From contig NZ_CP104381.1 of NCBI RefSeq assembly GCF_030582395.1, positions 806,001 to 870,000 on the forward strand: 64,000 nt of DNA, read 5' to 3'. The DNA is from Ralstonia pickettii. GTDB lineage: Bacteria > Pseudomonadota > Gammaproteobacteria > Burkholderiales > Burkholderiaceae. Both the position numbers and the translations under genes were made by a program. The notes under the pieces were generated by a model that saw only the letters and a list, made by a program, of their open reading frames with translations, ran no database searches and was not told the DNA's origin. This document shows positions 60,200-64,000 of the stretch, in pieces (position 1 is the first letter of the stretch; every line of letters starts with the position of its first letter).

Positions 60200-60888
60200 G
60201 CAGGTTGTTGGCGGCGACGTTGCACCAGCCAACCGCCGCCCAGCACGATCAGGAACACCACCACATACACGGCCCACTTAAGTGGCGGCTGCGAAGCAAA
60301 GAACGCCTTGAGCACCGGTTCGGCCACGATCATGTGCGCCGCCGTATAAGCCAGCACCGCAGCGCCGCCATAGATGATGATCGGGAAGCGCTCGATCAGC
60401 CGCAGTACCACGCCGCTGCCCCACACCACGACCGGCACGCTGATCAGCAGGCCCAATACCACCAGAAGGAAGCTGCCGTGGGATGCCCCGGCAATGGCGA
60501 GCACGTTGTCGATGCCCATGACCGCATCTGCAATGATGATGGTCTTCATCGCGCCCATCAGCGTGGTGCTGCCTGCGCCGTGTTCATCGCCGCCCTGGCC
60601 GTCGTCAGCCAGAAGCTTCCATGCGATCCACACCAGCGCCAAGCCACCGACGAGCATCAGGCCTGGAATCTTCAGCAGCCACACCACCGCCAGCGTCATC
60701 AAGGCGCGTACCACGATGGCGCCCGCGGCGCCCCACATGATGGCTTTCTTCTGCAACTCGGGGGGCAGGTTGCGCGCAGCCAGCGCGATGAGGATGGCGT
60801 TATCGCCCGCAAGCACAAGGTCGATCACGATGATCGATGCCAGCGCGGCAGCAAACTGCATGGTGAAAATGTCAGACAACCATTCCAT
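60196..60888 (-). CDS. TerC-family membrane protein (manganese exporter-type)
   Basis: A 230-residue protein with about seven helices. SIIVIDLVLAGDNAILIALAAR and IIIADAVMGIDNVLAIAGA carry the paired Asp/Asn motifs in helices that typify TerC and could bind metal. The YjbE/TerC group is commonly placed behind yybP-ykoY riboswitches and is linked to Mn2+ export or metalation of secreted proteins. Such a riboswitch lies at 60981-61100 here, supporting a manganese role. Confidence 0.92.
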   Translation of the reverse strand: MEWLSDIFTMQFAAALASIIVIDLVLAGDNAILIALAARNLPPELQKKAIMWGAAGAIVVRALMTLAVVWLLKIPGLMLVGGLALVWIAWKLLADDGQGGDEHGAGSTTLMGAMKTIIIADAVMGIDNVLAIAGASHGSFLLVVLGLLISVPVVVWGSGVVLRLIERFPIIIYGGAAVLAYTAAHMIVAEPVLKAFFASQPPLKWAVYVVVFLIVLGGGWLVQRRRQQPA

Positions 60889-60980
60889 GGTGGCTCCAGG
60901 TCAAACAACAATAAAAATCGGTTGACCGAACTGCATGGAGTGCTGGGGCGAGACGCTTTGCAGACCATGAAATCCGGTTG

Positions 60981-61100
60981 CAAAGGTCTTGCTCGACACG
61001 GGCAGGTTGGGAACCTGCCGATGCCGGCACGACCGGAAGCGTGCGCTTCGTCATGACGATCGTGCCTGGGGCTGAAGAACCCCCGAGCTACTCCCCTTTG
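60981..61100 (-). promoter_or_regulatory. Manganese (yybP-ykoY) riboswitch upstream of the TerC gene
   Basis: On the minus strand the element starts CAAAGGGGAGTAGC (complement of about 61087-61100) and ends GCAAGACCTTTG (complement of 60981-60992). The terminal CAAAGG/CCTTTG forms a perfect 6-bp P1. GGGGAGUAGC and AGACCUUUGC are the signature strands of this class, and internal arms with GCCGGCAUCGGC and GGCAGGTT/AACCTGCC form the remaining stems. Downstream, UCGG/CCGA followed by AUUUUUAUU could be the expression platform. A TACAAT -10 lies at 61112-61117 (complement). The class senses Mn2+ and turns on exporters. Confidence 0.85.
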
Positions 61101-61226
61101 AGGAAGGTCGCATTGTATCGCAGCGGACCGATTGTGCGGTGCAAAAACGCAACATCGGCATGGTGGTGCGCCGTGCGCGGTTTTTTCAGCGCTGCGGGTG
61201 ATTTTTACGATGGGCGCGATGGCGCG

Positions 61227-61267
61227 TTGTGACAGCCTCCGGCGAAAGAACGGTGGCGCTGTCACAA
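61227..61267. repeat. Perfect 10-bp inverted repeat upstream of egtD
   Basis: TTGTGACAGC at 61227-61236 and GCTGTCACAA at 61258-61267 with a 21-nt spacer. The remaining stretch from 61101 to 61404 holds no credible gene. The repeat may be a paired operator or a hairpin in the egtD leader. Confidence 0.6.
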
Positions 61268-61404
61268 AGCGGCGTCTACGCTGCAATTTCATCCGCGCGC
61301 AATTGACCTGCGGTGATGGCTTCGGCGCGATGGCACATTTCTCGCTGTCGATGGCCTTCATGACCATGCAGCACCACGCCGTTCCACCCACAACGGGAGA
61401 CACC

Positions 61405-62451
61405 ATGCAGGCCACCAAGCCGTCCGCCGATGCCTATGCCCGCCGCGCGCTGGCTCGACTGATCCAGCCGCAGCCCACGGTCGACGCCGTTGGCGCAGGC
61501 TTGACCTTCTACCAACTCTTTACGGAAGACGACGCTGCGCTGCGCGCCGAGGCAGAAGCCGGCCTGCTGGCACCCGCGGCCAGCATCAGCCCGAAGTTTT
61601 TCTACGATGCCCTCGGTTCGCGTCTGTTCGAGGCGATTACCGATCTACCCGAGTACTACCCGACGCGCACCGAAGCCGCCATTTTCACCTTGCATGCGGC
61701 TGAGATCGCACTGCGCGTGGGACGTGGCGCCACGTTAATCGACCTGGGCGCCGGCAACTGCGAGAAGGCCGCACGTCTGTTCCGCACGCTGGCGCCGTCG
61801 CGGTATGTGGCGATCGATATCTCGGCGGAGTTTCTGCGCGACACGCTGCGCGGGCTTGCACGTCAGCATCCGCAATTGCCGATGGTCGGCATTGGCGCCG
61901 ATCTGTGTGCGCCGCTGGTGCTGCCCGATGCCGTCGGCGACGGACGCCGCGTGTGGTTTTACCCCGGTTCGAGCCTGGGCAACTTCACGCCGGAAGAAGC
62001 GGGCGCATTTCTGTCGCGCTTGCACGAAGCTTCGGCCCCCGGCGACAGTGTTCTGATCGGCATCGACCTCATCAAAGACGCCCAACGGCTGGAAGCCGCT
62101 TACGATGATCCGCTCGGTGTGACGGCAGCTTTCAACCTGAACGTGCTGCGCAATCTGAATCGCCTTCTGGGTACGAATTTCGACGTGCGGGATTGGCGCC
62201 ATGTTGCGCTGTACCGCGCAGAGGCGCACCGCGTTGAGATGCATCTCGAAGCGCGTCGCGATGTCACGGTGCGGTGGGGCAAGCACGCGCGGGCCTTCGC
62301 GGCGGGTGAACGCATGCACACCGAGAACTCGGTCAAGTACGACCTGCCCAGCCTGCAAACGATGTTTGCCGATGCCGGCTTCGAAGACCTGCATGCCTGG
62401 ACCGACGCCAGCGGCGACTTTGCCGTCTGCCACGCGAGCGTGGCCCGGTAG
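61405..62451 (+). CDS. egtD: L-histidine N-alpha-methyltransferase (ergothioneine EgtD)
   Basis: A 348-residue SAM-dependent methyltransferase. ATG 61405 has GGGAGA upstream. The fold has PKFFYDALGSRLFEAITDLPEYYPTRTE, the SAM loop IDLGAGNCEKA, FYPGSSLGNFTPEEA with the substrate Asn, and MHTENSVKYDL with the Glu/Ser that hold histidine. All key residues seen are present. It trimethylates histidine to hercynine, precursor of ergothioneine or selenoneine. The EgtB-like gene follows 67 nt later. Confidence 0.9.
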   Translation: MQATKPSADAYARRALARLIQPQPTVDAVGAGLTFYQLFTEDDAALRAEAEAGLLAPAASISPKFFYDALGSRLFEAITDLPEYYPTRTEAAIFTLHAAEIALRVGRGATLIDLGAGNCEKAARLFRTLAPSRYVAIDISAEFLRDTLRGLARQHPQLPMVGIGADLCAPLVLPDAVGDGRRVWFYPGSSLGNFTPEEAGAFLSRLHEASAPGDSVLIGIDLIKDAQRLEAAYDDPLGVTAAFNLNVLRNLNRLLGTNFDVRDWRHVALYRAEAHRVEMHLEARRDVTVRWGKHARAFAAGERMHTENSVKYDLPSLQTMFADAGFEDLHAWTDASGDFAVCHASVAR

Positions 62452-62518
62452 GCGGGGCGGCAGAACGCCAGGCAGGCCGGTGCGATAATGGACCGATTCC
62501 CGCCCGAGGTGTGCCGCG

Positions 62519-63817
62519 ATGGCTGAATTCTTCATGCTCCCTGATCCGACGTTCATCGGATCGCTTCCCGACTGGACCGACGGCCGTCGCCTGCCGCGTC
62601 AGGGCATTGCGCACAGCCTGGTCGACGCGCGCAATCGCACGCTGGCTTTGTTGTCGGCGTTCGGCGATACGCAGCGCGGCTGGCAGATTGAACGCGTCGA
62701 GCATCACGCCCCGCCGCTCTGGACCCTGGGGCAACTGGCCTGGTTCGCCGAGTTCTGGTGCCTGCGCGAACCGCGTCGCAATGGCAGCGACACCATCGAA
62801 GACGGCGCGGGTACCGAATGGGAATTGGCCCGTTGGCAGGCGACGCAACCTGCCGCCCTTGACGGTGCCGATACGTTTTTCGACATGGATCGCATGCCGC
62901 CGGAGGCGTGCTGGGAGCTGACGCTGCCCGGCATTGCAACGATCAAGCAGTACGCTCATGACGTGCTCGACCGCGTGCTGCGCAAGCTCGCCACGCTCGG
63001 CACCGACGACGATGCGGCACTTGAACCGTTCCGCTGGGCGGTATTCCACGAAGACCTGCGCGCCGAACATCTGCACGGCCTGCTGCAGATATTGCGCCTG
63101 CAACCCGCTGGACAGCCGCCGCTGGCCGCTGTGGCCGTGCCGGCGACGCAGACCTTGTCGTTGCCGGGTGGTCGCTTCCAGATGGGCTGGCCCGACGCCG
63201 ATGGCTTCTTCTTCGACAACGAATGTCCGCCGTACCCCACCTATGTGCCCGCGTTCGAAATCGATGCCCAGCCCGTCACGAATGGCCAATACCTCGAGTT
63301 CATCGAGGACCGTGGTTACGACCATCCACAGTGGTGGTCGCCGGCCGGCATGGAGTGGCTGATGATGCAGGAGCGTTCTGCGCCCTTGGGCTGGCAGCGC
63401 GATCCTGCCACCCGTACCTGGCAGGCGCTGCGCTATGGTCAGGCGCGCACGATCAACAGAGATGAAGCCGTGCGCCATGTGAGCCTGTACGAAGCCCAGG
63501 CGTGGTGCCGCTGGGCTGGCCGCCGCCTACCGACGGAAGACGAATGGGAAATGGCCGCGGTGCAGGGTCGCGCCGGCTTCCATTGGGGGCAGGTGTGGGA
63601 GTGGACGTCGTCGCCGTTCGAGCCGTACCCGGATTTTGTGCCGGGCATGCCGCGCGGCCGTGTGGCGAGCCTGTCGGCGCCGCACTTCCAAACGATGCAG
63701 GCAGTGCGGGGTGCGGCCGCACATACGCCACAGCGCGCGCGCCATCCGCGTTTTCGGGGCTTCCTGCTGCCGGAGCGCGACGACATCTTTGTCGGCTTCC
63801 GAACCTGTGCGCTTTGA
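62519..63817 (+). CDS. EgtB/SenA-like sulfoxide-synthase-family protein, divergent iron site
   Basis: A 432-residue two-domain protein: an N-terminal DinB-like helical domain (to about residue 190) and a C-terminal FGE/SUMF domain with GGRFQMGWPDAD, VTNGQYLEFIED, EAQAWCRWAGRRLPTEDEWEMAA, GQVWEWTSSPF and the final FVGFRTCAL. This is the architecture of EgtB, which joins hercynine to cysteine or glutamylcysteine with O2, and of its relatives such as SenA. In EgtB three His bind Fe. Here the first position reads LWTLGQLAWF (Gln72) and the HxxxH reads HEDLR (His177, Arg181), so two ligands appear changed. Other His nearby (62, 63, 184, 186) might substitute. The pairing with egtD supports a hercynine-related role, but activity is uncertain. 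Confidence 0.8.
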   Translation: MAEFFMLPDPTFIGSLPDWTDGRRLPRQGIAHSLVDARNRTLALLSAFGDTQRGWQIERVEHHAPPLWTLGQLAWFAEFWCLREPRRNGSDTIEDGAGTEWELARWQATQPAALDGADTFFDMDRMPPEACWELTLPGIATIKQYAHDVLDRVLRKLATLGTDDDAALEPFRWAVFHEDLRAEHLHGLLQILRLQPAGQPPLAAVAVPATQTLSLPGGRFQMGWPDADGFFFDNECPPYPTYVPAFEIDAQPVTNGQYLEFIEDRGYDHPQWWSPAGMEWLMMQERSAPLGWQRDPATRTWQALRYGQARTINRDEAVRHVSLYEAQAWCRWAGRRLPTEDEWEMAAVQGRAGFHWGQVWEWTSSPFEPYPDFVPGMPRGRVASLSAPHFQTMQAVRGAAAHTPQRARHPRFRGFLLPERDDIFVGFRTCAL

Positions 63818-63881
63818 CGGAAGCGTTTTGGGCAGGGCCGGCAAGTCGAACTGCAACGGACCGGCGCTGCCCAAGAAGCAA

Positions 63882-63915
63882 AAAAAACCCCACGCTGTTA
63901 GACGTGGGGTTTTTT
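63882..63915. terminator. Bidirectional terminator after the EgtB-like gene
   Basis: AAAAAACCCCACG at 63882-63894 and CGTGGGGTTTTTT at 63903-63915 with an 8-nt loop. It lies between convergent genes. Confidence 0.9.
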
Positions 63916-63960
63916 GTTGGCTGCTGCTCAGACCATCCGGAGGAGATGGCCCTTCATCGA

Positions 63961-64000
63961 TCAACGATCGAAGTCGCGCGAGCGGCCCTTGCTGCCGTAG
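63961..64000 (-). CDS. C-terminal end of an unidentified minus-strand gene
   Basis: On the minus strand the last 12 codons before TGA (complement of 63961-63963) read YGSKGRSRDFDR. The Gly/Arg/Ser-rich end resembles tails of DEAD-box RNA helicases or RNA-binding proteins, but this is too little to name it. The remainder lies outside the window. Confidence 0.4.
   Translation of the reverse strand, partial: YGSKGRSRDFDR

Noticed and set aside
61227-61267. CRP binding site
   Set aside because: CRP half-sites TGTGA/TCACA are 6 nt apart; here the arms are 21 nt apart.
62519-63817. Firm call as selenoneine synthase SenA
   Set aside because: SenB and SenC partners are not in the window, and the iron ligands differ, so only family-level naming is justified.

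Overview
The window reads as a core chromosomal segment of a betaproteobacterium of the genus Ralstonia (genus-level inference). The grounds are high G+C, a tmRNA coding an ANDERYALAA degradation tag, the order ubiG/gph - ompA - gyrA - serC - pheA - hisC - tyrA - aroA - cmk - rpsA - ihfB - lapAB - ugd - rfaE - hldD - comEA - cysM, and Burkholderiales-type families (DUF748, DUF2059, CobD/CbiB-like, PA0069-type radical SAM). No insertion sequence, prophage, CRISPR array or tRNA gene was found.

Layout. 1-4265: the end of a chaperone-usher fimbrial locus (subunit tail, chaperone, usher), followed by a decayed, frameshifted tip-adhesin fragment and an A+T-rich scar. This region stops just short of the 3' end of ssrA (4393-4750, minus). 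4783-10085: minus-strand ubiG-gph-DUF748 run. 10245-11587: glycine-zipper lipoprotein and a short OmpA. 12019-24365: gyrA, a DUF2059 protein, then a long collinear run for serine, phenylalanine/tyrosine, histidine and shikimate synthesis (serC, pheA, hisC, tyrA, aroA) leading into cmk, rpsA and ihfB. 24559-29574: envelope genes lapA, lapB, ugd, rfaE1 and hldD, which serve LPS assembly and heptose/UDP-glucuronate supply. 29714-32235: comEA-like, cysM, mltB. 32367-35981: a histone-deacetylase-like hydrolase and the metNIQ methionine importer. 36171-39874: etfBA and an acyl-CoA dehydrogenase that would feed electrons to ETF. 39940-41849: dadA divergent from an Lrp/AsnC regulator over a shared inverted repeat. 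41914-47469: phoD, a radical SAM protein, and several small membrane or secreted proteins, including a 59-residue one, plus a sorbosone-dehydrogenase-like protein. 47495-49709: the rpsP-rimM-trmD-rplS operon. 49814-57618: nudix, CobD/CbiB-like, DUF2007, rsgA, Ste24-type protease, orn, mogA-like, darP, pmbA. 57683-60199: thyA-folA and a threonine-dehydratase-like enzyme. 60196-61100: a TerC membrane protein behind a manganese (yybP-ykoY) riboswitch. 61405-63817: egtD and an EgtB-like enzyme. 63961-64000: the tail of one more minus-strand gene.

Most of the window is ordinary housekeeping. The items most worth a second look are: the EgtB-like protein beside an intact egtD, in which two of the three expected iron-binding histidines appear replaced; the decayed adhesin and scar at the ssrA 3' end, a classic island integration site; intrinsic-terminator hairpins sitting almost on the start codons of metN, serC and comEA, as if transcription were attenuated; a perfect 10-bp inverted repeat upstream of egtD; and the unannotated-size small membrane protein at 45387-45566.
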